Shown piece by piece: positions 7,345 to 16,068 of a stretch of DNA of 64,000 nucleotides. The position numbers and the translations under genes were made by a program. The DNA is from Niameybacter massiliensis (lineage in GTDB: Bacteria; Bacillota; Clostridia; Lachnospirales; Cellulosilyticaceae): assembly GCF_001282685.1 (NCBI RefSeq), contig NZ_LN875035.1:509001-573000 (forward strand). Reading direction: 5' to 3'. Numbering within the stretch: the first letter of the stretch is position 1; each line of letters starts with the position of its first letter. The notes under the pieces were generated by a model. That model saw only the letters and a program-made list of their open reading frames with translations. It was not told the DNA's origin and made no database searches.

Positions 7345-9411
7345 CTACTCATATGTTTTTTTACTTATGTATTTTCTCAGGAGCGGCAAAAATAGCCCGC
7401 CTTGTACCGTACGATTTCTAAATAAGTGGTGCACTCCAGTCACTGTTTCATACCAATCTGTAAACGGTACTTTATCTGGTGTTTCATCCAAAAAGCGCGC
7501 TACCGCATCAACCATTTTTTGAGCCTTACTCCTATCTGTCGTCAATGTCGCACACCACACAGACCAATCCGATTTGGTATACGTTACGCGACTATCTAAT
7601 GGTACACCGTAGGGGCCCATCTTACTCATATACCACTCTACCTCTTGTTCTTTCACTTTCTCATCAAAAAGATTAAGTTCTAATAGTTCATCCCATACTA
7701 AGTTATATTTTAGGCTCCAACTTTCTGGCTCTGTAAAGCTTAATGGCGTATGTTTCTTTCCTCTAGCTCTATCCGTCCATTCTTTACTCATCTGCTTGGC
7801 AACTACTTTATACTGATTAGCCTTTTTCTTTTCTCCTGCCTCATCTAACAACACTCCAAAACTTGCAACACCTATAATTGCTTTTAGTGATAAATTTACA
7901 TTATGTGCAAGATGGCCTGCAAAATCATCTGTACAGAGTTGTTCTCCAGGATCAATACCATAGTTTACTAAATAATTTGCCCATTTTTCCAAAACTTCGA
8001 TATAAGGTTTTATAAATTCAGTATGTCCTTCACACTTACAAATTGCTGCACATAGAATCAGCATATTACCACATTCCTCTATGGGCATCTGATAATGTTC
8101 ATCATAAATCATTTTTCCCTTCGGATAATGTGTATAGTTTGGATAAATACCAATGCCACCTTCAATGATTCTCTCTTTACCTTGAATATATTTTCCTTCT
8201 TCACTCAGTCCATATACTTGACCTGTTGCATAGGGGTAGCGTCCTACATCATGAGGTGCATACTCAAAAGGCCATATTGGAAGTGCCTCAAATCTAAAAA
8301 TAGGACGTAGCATCCCCTTCAATAATTCAGTATTATAGAGCAAAAAGAGTGGACTTGAAGGATAGCTTACATCCACTGTCCCAATACATCCATTTGAACA
8401 ACACTCTTTCGATAAAAAAATGACTTCTCCCTTCTCATCTTCTATAAGCTGATGTGCCGCTATAGTTTGTCTATAGGCCAATGTACAAATCACTCTATAG
8501 GATTCACCTAATAGCTTATCTGTCTCATCCTCTAGCTGTTTATCAAAAGTTTTGCATCTACTTAAAACCTCCTCTTTTTCATCTAGGGCTTTTGCAATGA
8601 CATCAATAATTGTTTTACCATCTCTTGCCCAATAAGGTGGCAAAGCACGGTTAAAATACATAATGGCTAACATTTCATCATAAGCAATGAGACTATATAC
8701 TTCTTTTTCCTCACGTACTTTCCCTAAATCTATATGTAATACAATTCCTGCGCCTTGATCCTCTTTGGCTTCACAGTTTAGTATTTTGCTTCTTACTTCA
8801 TTAAGATGCTGAGTACTATCTATCTTTCCTTTTACGTCTTCTTGATTAGGTAAAACCATGTATAAATATCCCCAGTCTATACCTACACCATCTCCACTAT
8901 GTGCTAATAAATTTTGCTGTACTTGACCAAGAAAACCTAATTGATAAGTCTCATAGGTCAGTGTCTCACCAATAACTGGTTTAAGACTTTCCCCATTTTG
9001 CACATGTGATTGATTCATATCTATCACAATCTGAATATCATGTACTTGGTCGTCTTTGCTTGTAACCTTAAAGCATACGTAAGTACAAGGTCTTGAAAGT
9101 AATTCTAAATCATCTAGTAAAAGAGGACTTGTAAACTTAACTTCTAAAGAGATTTGTTCATTTTCAAAATAAAATGAAGTACTTGTAGGTGTTAAATCTA
9201 TGCCTACTTGTTCAATAACGTCTTTACCTCCCTCTACTCCCATAAAACGATAGACTTTACCATCTATTAAAATATGACCATTTATCGAGCGTTTTAACCC
9301 GCACCAATGCTCAATGCATGCTCCATAAAGTTCTTTAGCTGGAAGCCATAACGATAAATAAGGATGGTGTACAATAATAGGTAAACTTGGTACTTGTTGA
9401 TTTAATCTCAT
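7345..9411 (-). CDS. DUF4965 / glutaminase A-like protein
   Basis: 688 residues from ATG 9411, which has GGAGG seven bases upstream; an ATG 24 bases earlier has no ribosome site. The whole length matches the DUF4964-DUF5127-DUF4965-DUF1793 architecture first described for fungal secreted glutaminase GtaA: an N-terminal beta-rich half (about 1-280) and an (alpha/alpha)6-type half ending in the family signature DWYETVTG near residue 660 and RTVQGGLFLP. There is no signal peptide, so it should be cytoplasmic. Bacterial members are commonly in glycan loci, and glutaminase activity is doubtful; a glycosidase-like role is as likely. It follows the large SLH glycosidase gene, from which a terminator at 9442 separates it. 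Confidence 0.75.
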   Translation of the reverse strand: MRLNQQVPSLPIIVHHPYLSLWLPAKELYGACIEHWCGLKRSINGHILIDGKVYRFMGVEGGKDVIEQVGIDLTPTSTSFYFENEQISLEVKFTSPLLLDDLELLSRPCTYVCFKVTSKDDQVHDIQIVIDMNQSHVQNGESLKPVIGETLTYETYQLGFLGQVQQNLLAHSGDGVGIDWGYLYMVLPNQEDVKGKIDSTQHLNEVRSKILNCEAKEDQGAGIVLHIDLGKVREEKEVYSLIAYDEMLAIMYFNRALPPYWARDGKTIIDVIAKALDEKEEVLSRCKTFDKQLEDETDKLLGESYRVICTLAYRQTIAAHQLIEDEKGEVIFLSKECCSNGCIGTVDVSYPSSPLFLLYNTELLKGMLRPIFRFEALPIWPFEYAPHDVGRYPYATGQVYGLSEEGKYIQGKERIIEGGIGIYPNYTHYPKGKMIYDEHYQMPIEECGNMLILCAAICKCEGHTEFIKPYIEVLEKWANYLVNYGIDPGEQLCTDDFAGHLAHNVNLSLKAIIGVASFGVLLDEAGEKKKANQYKVVAKQMSKEWTDRARGKKHTPLSFTEPESWSLKYNLVWDELLELNLFDEKVKEQEVEWYMSKMGPYGVPLDSRVTYTKSDWSVWCATLTTDRSKAQKMVDAVARFLDETPDKVPFTDWYETVTGVHHLFRNRTVQGGLFLPLLRKYISKKTYE

Positions 9412-9441
9412 ACTTCTGCCTCCGGTTCTTTTCATTGATTC

Positions 9442-9476
9442 AAGAAAAGGTAAGCCTTAAAGACCTACCTTTTCTT
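9442..9476 (-). terminator. Terminator after the SLH glycosidase gene
   Basis: An 11-bp perfect stem (9442-9452 with 9466-9476) ends in a TTTTCTT run on the minus strand, 15 bases after the stop codon. Read-through would feed the DUF4965 gene, which starts 31 bases further on. Confidence 0.75.
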
Positions 9477-9490
9477 CATTATCTTAAAAC

Positions 9491-12400
9491 TTATTTACTT
9501 TCTACTAAATGAGCCATTCTATAGAGCATTACAGCACTTTCTGCTCGCGTTACATTTTGCTTCGGATAGATCCATACGCCATCACCTTTTATGATTCCTA
9601 TTTCTATTAAGTGTTTAATACTCTCTAGTGCATACGGTGATATAGTATCTATATCCTTATACATATCCCTATTCAGTTCTTTTGTGAATAGGATAGTTTG
9701 AGTGCTTTGTAATATACGATCAATCAATACCATAGCTTCTTCTCTGGTTAAAAATTGATCTGGTTCAAATTTATTGTTGCCAATTCCTTTTACAATACCA
9801 TAACTTCTTGCTTTATGAACTGCTTCAAAATAAGATGCTTCAGGATCTACGTCACTAAAATATTCTACTGTTTGTTCCGATAGATCTACTGCATCCATCA
9901 GTGCTTCAATAAATTGACCACGTGTTACATGCTCTTTTGGTCTAAAATATGTGCTTCCTTGCTTTATCATAATACCCTTTTTAGATAAGTAATCAATAGC
10001 TTCTAAGGCCCAATCAAAGCCTTCTAAGTCTTCATATATGACTTTTTCTTGTTCAACTTTTTCTTTATCAACTGAATGGGTGCCTTCCGCTCCTTCTGGA
10101 TTAGGGCTTGGATTCGTATCTGGTGTTGGATCTGGATCCGGTGTTGGATCTGGATCCGGTGTTGGATCTGGATCCGGTGTTGGATCTGGATCCGGTGTTG
10201 GATCTGGATCTGGTGTTGGATCTGGATCTGGTATTAGATCTGGTATTTTAAGAAGTATAATATCACCAAATCCATTTGGATCCGGTCCAAATCCAATCCC
10301 TTGTCGATATTCAATCCAACCGGTTCTACCTTCTCCATCATTTTCATTAATAAGCAATGAAAAACCTAAGCATGTCTTTTCACTTATTGTTTCACCCTTT
10401 GGTAAGATTTGATTCCACGGAATAGCAATTTCATAATTTGTTTTATTACCTTCTCGTACAATCTGGCATTTAGCATCTAGTACCTCTCCTGGATTATGAC
10501 CATTATCTGCTGCCCAACGCCATTTTGTAATGGTTTCACCATCAAATCCAAAACCAAATTGATGATGTCCTTCTGGAGATGGTCTATTCAAACGATGTGT
10601 GTCTAATGAAAATTGGATACTATCACCTTTCCAAATACCACCACCAAAATCTTCCTGAGAGTGTGTGTCATCTGTAACTTCCATAGACAAATAGAAATGC
10701 TTCTCATCCCATTTGACATACCCTACTCCACTTAAATCTTCTATGCCTTGCCAATTATTATTTTCCTGTACTTGCTCAGCTTTATTAAGGTAGAATGGCA
10801 TACTATCATTCCATTCCATTTCAGTTATTTTCCCATCAATAATAGGTACATTTTTACTTTGTATAGCTGCAAGAAAACTTATTTTTTGATTAATACCTAT
10901 CGTTTCACCATTTTCAAGCTGTACTTTTCCTTGAAGTTCAATGAGATCATCTTGTAAGTCCTTAGGCACAGAAATAAGAATACTTTGTTTGGTTTGTGGT
11001 TGTATACCCTCAAAATTAAACGTCCCCGCCAGTGCTTGTGGCTTTTCTAACACAATATTTCCATCTAATGTAAGTGTCTTCGATTTATTTTCTAATTGAA
11101 TTTGTACACTCCACTCATCCCATTTGCCAACTTCTGATACCATAGGTAGGACACTCACTTGTAATGCATTTTGTACATCTACCTCAAGTGTAACGGCATC
11201 AAATGACTGTTTTTCTACATGGGGTTGTATATTAAATACATACTTACCTATCTTAGAGGTATGTGGAACTTGAATTTTAAGTGTATCGATAGGCCCCTCT
11301 TTACTAAACTGAGTATCCCCTATAACTTTCCAACCCTCAGGTAATGCAAAGCTATAGTATCCTGTAATACCTTCTAGATTCTTTCCCCGCTTAATTTCTA
11401 TATTCAAGCACTCACCTTTTGTAATTTCTTTAAAAGTTTCTAATAGCTTAAAGGCTACATCATCTGTCACTACTTCCCCAACCTCACCTACAATATAGAT
11501 AGGCTCTTTTGAGATAGAAATACTTACTTTACCTCCTAATGATGGAATCACCCTTTCATTTCCAAATAGATCCATCACGGTTACACTTGACTGTGTTGTC
11601 TCAAAAGCTATTGCCTCACCTTGATCTTTGGTAGACCAAGCAACCACTACATCTTCTCCTGTGGAGCGTTTAAAATAATTAACTCTTATTTTATTATCTA
11701 TCATACTATCATTTATAAATCTTGCCGCTTCTAATGCATCAACCATTTGTGCGTAGGCAACGTAGTCAGCTTTTGCTGAGAGTGGTACCGTTGCCCCTTC
11801 ACCTCTGACAAGTCCAAAATTATCTTCATTATTATAAATGTCAGTTCCATCATTTTGTAAGTCATACCAAAAATACTTGTCAACCATCCCAGAAGCTATA
11901 CTTTTCACATAGCTTCTCACTAAATAACTGCCTGCATCAAGCTCAGAAACACCATATTGATCACGTTGAGTTGGCCATCCTAATTCAGTAATCCAAACTG
12001 GCTTTTCCTTACCATATTTTTTTAGAAGATTAAAAGTTTGTTCAATATTATTTTCAAATTTCCCAACATCAGGTGTCATAGGATAGCAGTATGGATGAAT
12101 TGAAATGGCATCCATATCATCAATTGCACCTGCTCGAAGTATTCTTTCAATCCAGTATAGATCCGTCCCTGCTGTTACTCCCCCTACAACTGTACAGTTA
12201 GGGTCTACTTCTTTTAATGTTGCATAAGTCAATTTGAGCAGTTTAGCATAATCCTCTGGAGGTCTCTTCGTTGGATTAAAAGTTCCATTGTACTCATTCC
12301 AAACTTCAAAGTATTTTACACGTCCTTTAAAATGTTCTGCTATAGTCCTTGCATAGTTGGCAAAAGCATTAAGCCCTTCTTCTGTATAAGGTGCACCACC

Positions 12401-14158
12401 TCCATCATAAAATGGATTACCATAGTCTAAAATAATCAATGGTTCCATTCCTCTAGCGATGGCTTCATCTACATACTCATCCCAATGTGGTAATATTTTC
12501 ACCACACCTTTTTCTGTTTCTGCTCGATCCCAGAACATCTCATCTCGAATAAACTGTGCACCCATTTTTTGTGCAACATCTAGATTTTCCGGAATAACAC
12601 CACGGTCTAAACCAAAATGTGTGCATACACCAAAGAAATCATTTATACGTTCTTTAAGTGCTGTTTCTACTTTAGGGATATAGCTAAAATCTACAGTTTT
12701 TTCAATCATTTCATCTGTAAGTTCTGGATCTACATTTAAATACATTTTATAAACACCAAACGCATCCAGTTGATTAACTAAGACAGGAATCGTTTGTTTT
12801 TCGTTTGGTTGTAGCGTAAGAGAGAACTCTCCTGTTGCTATCTGGTCGTTGCGTACATCATTTTCAATGGTATAAGTGACTCTAACGTCTCTTTTTTCAT
12901 CTGAAAGTAAGTTTTCAAGCTGGATACCTAGCTCAACCACATCTCCCTGCGAGAAAATATTTCCAGTATAAGGTGACTTTACTTGTACTGAAATAGGTTT
13001 TATTGGAGGAAGTTTTTTCACTGTAACACTTCCAAAGGCTACGTCTTCTCTTGTACCTATTCCCGGTGCCCATACACCTATGCGAATATCTCTTTCAAAA
13101 AAGCGGTTAGCAAATTTAGCATCGCCTAGTACAAAAGTGTGTGTTTTCCATTCTTTTGTATCTGTTAATTTAACAATTCCAGCTACTTTTTCAGTCTCAT
13201 AAACCGAATCATATTGCACACCAAATTCCGCTGTTCCTTCATCAAAGTACTCTACTGTAAGTTCTACTGTATTTTCTCCATCATAAATAAATCCATCTTC
13301 AACATCACAATAAATAAATAAGGTATTCGCTTTCTCATCTGTTTTCCATCCCTCTTTGCCTCCATAGTTTACAATTTGAATAGCATCTTGATTATCTCCA
13401 GGATTTGCATAAATACCATTAAACTTTGGAATATTTCCAAAGATAACATCTACCTGCTGTCTTTCAGATAAGTCTACTTTCCTTACTTTAATGCTTCCAA
13501 AGGTTACATCTTCCCTTGTACCTATTCCTGGTGCCCATGCACCTATCCTAAAATCCTTTCCAAAGAAGCGATTAGCAAACTTGGCATCTCCTATTGTAAA
13601 CGTATGGGTTTTCCATTGTTTAGTATCTGTAAGTTTTACAAAACCTGCTACCTTTTCTACTTCACCTGTAGAATCATATTGCAAAGCAAATTCAGCTGTC
13701 CCTTCATCAAAGTATTCTACTTCAATTTCCACTGCATTTGTGCCATCAAATATAAAATCATCTGATACCCCACAATATACAAACAGCATATTTTCTTTTT
13801 CATTCGTTCGCCAGCCTTCTTTTCCATCATGTGTAACAATTTGTAAAGCTTCATGATTATCAGCTGGATTTGCATCAATGCCGTTTGCCTCCACTACTTT
13901 CCCTAACTTAACACTGACTTCATTGGTAATAGTTAAAGCACTCGTCGTTGTTATATACTTTGGTATTTGTTCCTCATTACCTGGTTGAATAACAATATTC
14001 CCTGAAGTCGTAGATTGAACCTCTTGTTGAATACTTACTGGTACATCATATGGATGACTTGCCATAGTTAAGTTGGGAAGCATGGTATTTGCTCCTAGAA
14101 CAACACTTAACCCAAGAGCCATTCGTACCTTATAACCTTTCCCAGATACCTTTCTCAT
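9491..14158 (-). CDS. Secreted, SLH-anchored clan-A glycoside hydrolase with two duplicated N-terminal modules
   Basis: 1555 residues. A signal peptide covers about 1-34. Two tandem copies of a ~155-residue beta-sandwich-like module follow (about 70-380). A TIM-barrel glycosidase domain (about 500-800) has the acid/base glutamate E622 in EVWNEYN and the probable nucleophile E725 in WITELGW, as in GH39/GH5-type clan-A enzymes. Beta-rich spacers come next, then a CBM9-like domain (about 1120-1310), a (DPTPDP)n linker, and three S-layer homology domains (about 1375-1555) that would hold the protein to the cell wall. It is the fourth gene of the operon that starts with a sugar-binding lipoprotein at 17526, 22 bases after the second permease. 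That suggests it releases the sugar the importer takes up. The substrate cannot be read from sequence. Confidence 0.92.
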   Translation of the reverse strand: MRKVSGKGYKVRMALGLSVVLGANTMLPNLTMASHPYDVPVSIQQEVQSTTSGNIVIQPGNEEQIPKYITTTSALTITNEVSVKLGKVVEANGIDANPADNHEALQIVTHDGKEGWRTNEKENMLFVYCGVSDDFIFDGTNAVEIEVEYFDEGTAEFALQYDSTGEVEKVAGFVKLTDTKQWKTHTFTIGDAKFANRFFGKDFRIGAWAPGIGTREDVTFGSIKVRKVDLSERQQVDVIFGNIPKFNGIYANPGDNQDAIQIVNYGGKEGWKTDEKANTLFIYCDVEDGFIYDGENTVELTVEYFDEGTAEFGVQYDSVYETEKVAGIVKLTDTKEWKTHTFVLGDAKFANRFFERDIRIGVWAPGIGTREDVAFGSVTVKKLPPIKPISVQVKSPYTGNIFSQGDVVELGIQLENLLSDEKRDVRVTYTIENDVRNDQIATGEFSLTLQPNEKQTIPVLVNQLDAFGVYKMYLNVDPELTDEMIEKTVDFSYIPKVETALKERINDFFGVCTHFGLDRGVIPENLDVAQKMGAQFIRDEMFWDRAETEKGVVKILPHWDEYVDEAIARGMEPLIILDYGNPFYDGGGAPYTEEGLNAFANYARTIAEHFKGRVKYFEVWNEYNGTFNPTKRPPEDYAKLLKLTYATLKEVDPNCTVVGGVTAGTDLYWIERILRAGAIDDMDAISIHPYCYPMTPDVGKFENNIEQTFNLLKKYGKEKPVWITELGWPTQRDQYGVSELDAGSYLVRSYVKSIASGMVDKYFWYDLQNDGTDIYNNEDNFGLVRGEGATVPLSAKADYVAYAQMVDALEAARFINDSMIDNKIRVNYFKRSTGEDVVVAWSTKDQGEAIAFETTQSSVTVMDLFGNERVIPSLGGKVSISISKEPIYIVGEVGEVVTDDVAFKLLETFKEITKGECLNIEIKRGKNLEGITGYYSFALPEGWKVIGDTQFSKEGPIDTLKIQVPHTSKIGKYVFNIQPHVEKQSFDAVTLEVDVQNALQVSVLPMVSEVGKWDEWSVQIQLENKSKTLTLDGNIVLEKPQALAGTFNFEGIQPQTKQSILISVPKDLQDDLIELQGKVQLENGETIGINQKISFLAAIQSKNVPIIDGKITEMEWNDSMPFYLNKAEQVQENNNWQGIEDLSGVGYVKWDEKHFYLSMEVTDDTHSQEDFGGGIWKGDSIQFSLDTHRLNRPSPEGHHQFGFGFDGETITKWRWAADNGHNPGEVLDAKCQIVREGNKTNYEIAIPWNQILPKGETISEKTCLGFSLLINENDGEGRTGWIEYRQGIGFGPDPNGFGDIILLKIPDLIPDPDPTPDPDPTPDPDPTPDPDPTPDPDPTPDPDPTPDTNPSPNPEGAEGTHSVDKEKVEQEKVIYEDLEGFDWALEAIDYLSKKGIMIKQGSTYFRPKEHVTRGQFIEALMDAVDLSEQTVEYFSDVDPEASYFEAVHKARSYGIVKGIGNNKFEPDQFLTREEAMVLIDRILQSTQTILFTKELNRDMYKDIDTISPYALESIKHLIEIGIIKGDGVWIYPKQNVTRAESAVMLYRMAHLVESK
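10122..10229 (-). repeat. Six tandem 18-bp units coding a DPTPDP linker
   Basis: Six consecutive 18-base copies. The first four (in + coordinates) are identical and the last two differ by one base; a degenerate seventh follows. They encode the proline-rich linker between the CBM9-like domain and the SLH domains of the glycosidase. Near-identity of the units suggests recent slippage or expansion, so copy number may vary between strains. Confidence 0.95.
13020..13949 (-). repeat. Two direct 465-bp copies (155-residue module)
   Basis: Equivalent positions recur at a 465-base spacing (for example the CTTCCAAAGG at 13029 and at 13494). The encoded modules share long identical stretches such as YFDEGTAEF, GDAKFANRFF and WAPGIGTREDV. 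It is a tandem, in-frame duplication inside the glycosidase gene. Confidence 0.9.
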
Positions 14159-14180
14159 CTTATTTCCCCCTTCATTTTAT

Positions 14181-15074
14181 TTATCCTTTAATACCACCTA
14201 AATTAAAACCACTCATTATTTTCTTTTGGAAAATAATGAAGAGGATTGCTGGTGGTATAATGGCAAAAGTTACTGCAATCATACGCATATCAGCTGGATA
14301 ACCTGCTTGACCATTCATTGTGAAAATCTTTACCATTACTGTATATTTATTGGGATCCTTTAATGTAATATAAGGCCACAAAAAATCTGACCATACACTA
14401 TTAATCGTAAAGATGGTTACAACAGTCATAACAGGCTTACTGAGTGGTAGAATAATTCTTGCAAAAATCCCTAAATCTGAACATCCATCTAATCTTGCCG
14501 CTTCTATATAATCTTTGGGTATACTATCGAAAAAGCTCTTAAAAATGATAACATAAAAGGCATTTGCACCTGCCATTAGCCATAGAGGCCAGTACGAGTC
14601 TGTTAAATTAATATGTAAAACAGGTACATCAATAATGTTTTTAAATAATGGAATCATACCTACTGAAGCTGGAAGCATCATGGTCCACATCATAATTTGA
14701 AAAAGAATATGGCTTCCTTTAGGTTTAAGTCTAGAGAGAACATAGCCAGCAAGTCCATTAAAAATAATAGAAAAACCTACTGATCCCATTGCAACAAAAA
14801 TAGTATTCACATAATATTTCATAAAGCTTAGCTTTTTCCAAGTCTCTACTAACTTTTCAGGTTGAAAGGTCTTAGGAATAAAAGTTGGTGGAATTTGGAA
14901 GAACTCTTTAATATCTTTTACACTAGATGTCATAATCCATAAAGGTGGTATAAGACACAACAAGGCAATGACAATCATTATACCTAGAAGAATATAGTAA
15001 AACATCTTTATCTTTGGCTTTTTAAAATCTGTAAAAACAATAACACCTGTTTGTTTATGTTGTAATTTGCTCAT
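14181..15074 (-). CDS. Sugar ABC transporter permease (MalG/MsmG type)
   Basis: 297 residues with six predicted membrane helices. The EAA loop reads YIEAARLDGCSDLGIFARIILPLSKP (about 190-215), which docks the ATPase. It belongs to the CUT1 family of carbohydrate importers. Only 10 bases separate it from the other permease gene, with which it would form a heterodimer, and 22 bases from the downstream glycosidase gene. The start is ATG 15074 with AGGAGA ahead. There is no ATPase gene in this operon. Confidence 0.94.
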   Translation of the reverse strand: MSKLQHKQTGVIVFTDFKKPKIKMFYYILLGIMIVIALLCLIPPLWIMTSSVKDIKEFFQIPPTFIPKTFQPEKLVETWKKLSFMKYYVNTIFVAMGSVGFSIIFNGLAGYVLSRLKPKGSHILFQIMMWTMMLPASVGMIPLFKNIIDVPVLHINLTDSYWPLWLMAGANAFYVIIFKSFFDSIPKDYIEAARLDGCSDLGIFARIILPLSKPVMTVVTIFTINSVWSDFLWPYITLKDPNKYTVMVKIFTMNGQAGYPADMRMIAVTFAIIPPAILFIIFQKKIMSGFNLGGIKG

Positions 15075-15084
15075 ATTTTTTCTC

Positions 15085-15987
15085 CTATTCCTTCTCCACT
15101 TTATTTTTAACTTTAAAATAAAATGCGGTTAATATAATAAGGATTAAGAAGGTAATCGTACTCACTGCCATAGATTTACCCGTTTCAAAATATCTAAACC
15201 CATATAAATAACTTTGTAACATTAAAGACATGGAGGCGTTATTAGGTCCTCCATCCGTCATAGCCAATGGTTCACTCATTACTTGGAATACACCTATTAC
15301 TTGCATAATAAACATTAGACTCAATATACTTGAAATTTGAGGTAAGGTAATATGCTTTATTCTTTCCCATATACCTGCACCATCTGTAATTGCAGCTTCA
15401 TAAAGTTCCTGATTAACGCCTTGCAAACTGGCTAAATATACAATCGCTGTAGCTCCAAAACCTTTCCATGTCATCGTAAGTATAATAATGGGTATGGTCA
15501 GCTTAGGATCTTGTAGAAATTGAGACATAGGTAAGCCTAGCTTCTGCAAAAGACTATTCATAATACCACCAGCTCCTGGCTCTAAAATAAATACCCATAA
15601 TAATGCTGTTGCAATGCCCGGTACTATACTTGGGAAGTATACGGAAAATCGAAGAAATCCACTTATATGGATCATCTCATTAAGAATCAGTGCAACAATA
15701 ACTGGTATTAAGTATCCTAAAAGCAATGACCAAAATAAATATTTAAAGGTGTTTATAAGTGCCATTCTAAAAGCAGGCTCTGAAAAAATCTCTCTATAGT
15801 TTTTAAATCCTGCAAAACTTACTACATCAAACCCTTTGGTTTCATAGAAAGAAAGTACAACACCCTCTATAAGTGGTTGCCACACAAATACTGTAAATAA
15901 TAATAAGCTTGGCAATATCAGAATCCATGCTGTCCAATCTTTTTTTAGGGTCCTAAAAGTTTTTTGTATCAATAGTTGTTGTTTCAT
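15085..15987 (-). CDS. Sugar ABC transporter permease (MalF/MsmF type)
   Basis: 300 residues, six predicted membrane helices. The ATPase-docking EAA loop LYEAAITDGAGIWERI lies near residue 200 and the family ending FQVMSEPLAMTDGGP near 245. It pairs with the MalG-like protein encoded next. The gene follows the binding-protein gene after an 81-base spacer that contains a terminator-like hairpin, so it is probably transcribed at a lower level than the binding protein. Confidence 0.94.
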   Translation of the reverse strand: MKQQLLIQKTFRTLKKDWTAWILILPSLLLFTVFVWQPLIEGVVLSFYETKGFDVVSFAGFKNYREIFSEPAFRMALINTFKYLFWSLLLGYLIPVIVALILNEMIHISGFLRFSVYFPSIVPGIATALLWVFILEPGAGGIMNSLLQKLGLPMSQFLQDPKLTIPIIILTMTWKGFGATAIVYLASLQGVNQELYEAAITDGAGIWERIKHITLPQISSILSLMFIMQVIGVFQVMSEPLAMTDGGPNNASMSLMLQSYLYGFRYFETGKSMAVSTITFLILIILTAFYFKVKNKVEKE

Positions 15988-16013
15988 ACGCTATTCCCCT
16001 TTTAGAAGTTTTT

Positions 16014-16061
16014 ATAGAAAAAGGGTGCCTTGTTAAGAAATATTCTTTTAAGGCAACCCTC
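16014..16061 (-). terminator. Internal (attenuating) hairpin between binding-protein and permease genes
   Basis: Arms at about 16022-16031 and 16051-16061 pair with one bulged base. On the minus strand the stem is followed by CCCTTTTTCT. Such partial terminators after the binding-protein gene are common in ABC operons and let the receptor outnumber the permease. Confidence 0.7.
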
Positions 16062-16068
16062 CATCTTC

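Noticed and set aside
10122-10229. Regular repeats that could suggest a CRISPR array
   Set aside because: Units are 18 bases, contiguous with no unique spacers, and code in frame for a protein linker.
10038-10412. Open frame opposite the SLH glycosidase gene with Gly-Ser-Val-rich repeats
   Set aside because: It is the antisense reading of the 18-bp DPTPDP linker repeats; no ribosome site and no homology beyond the repeat.
13491-13856. Antisense frame of 121 codons inside the glycosidase gene
   Set aside because: Shadow of the duplicated module; the sense strand has clear domain motifs and the antisense frame has no ribosome site.
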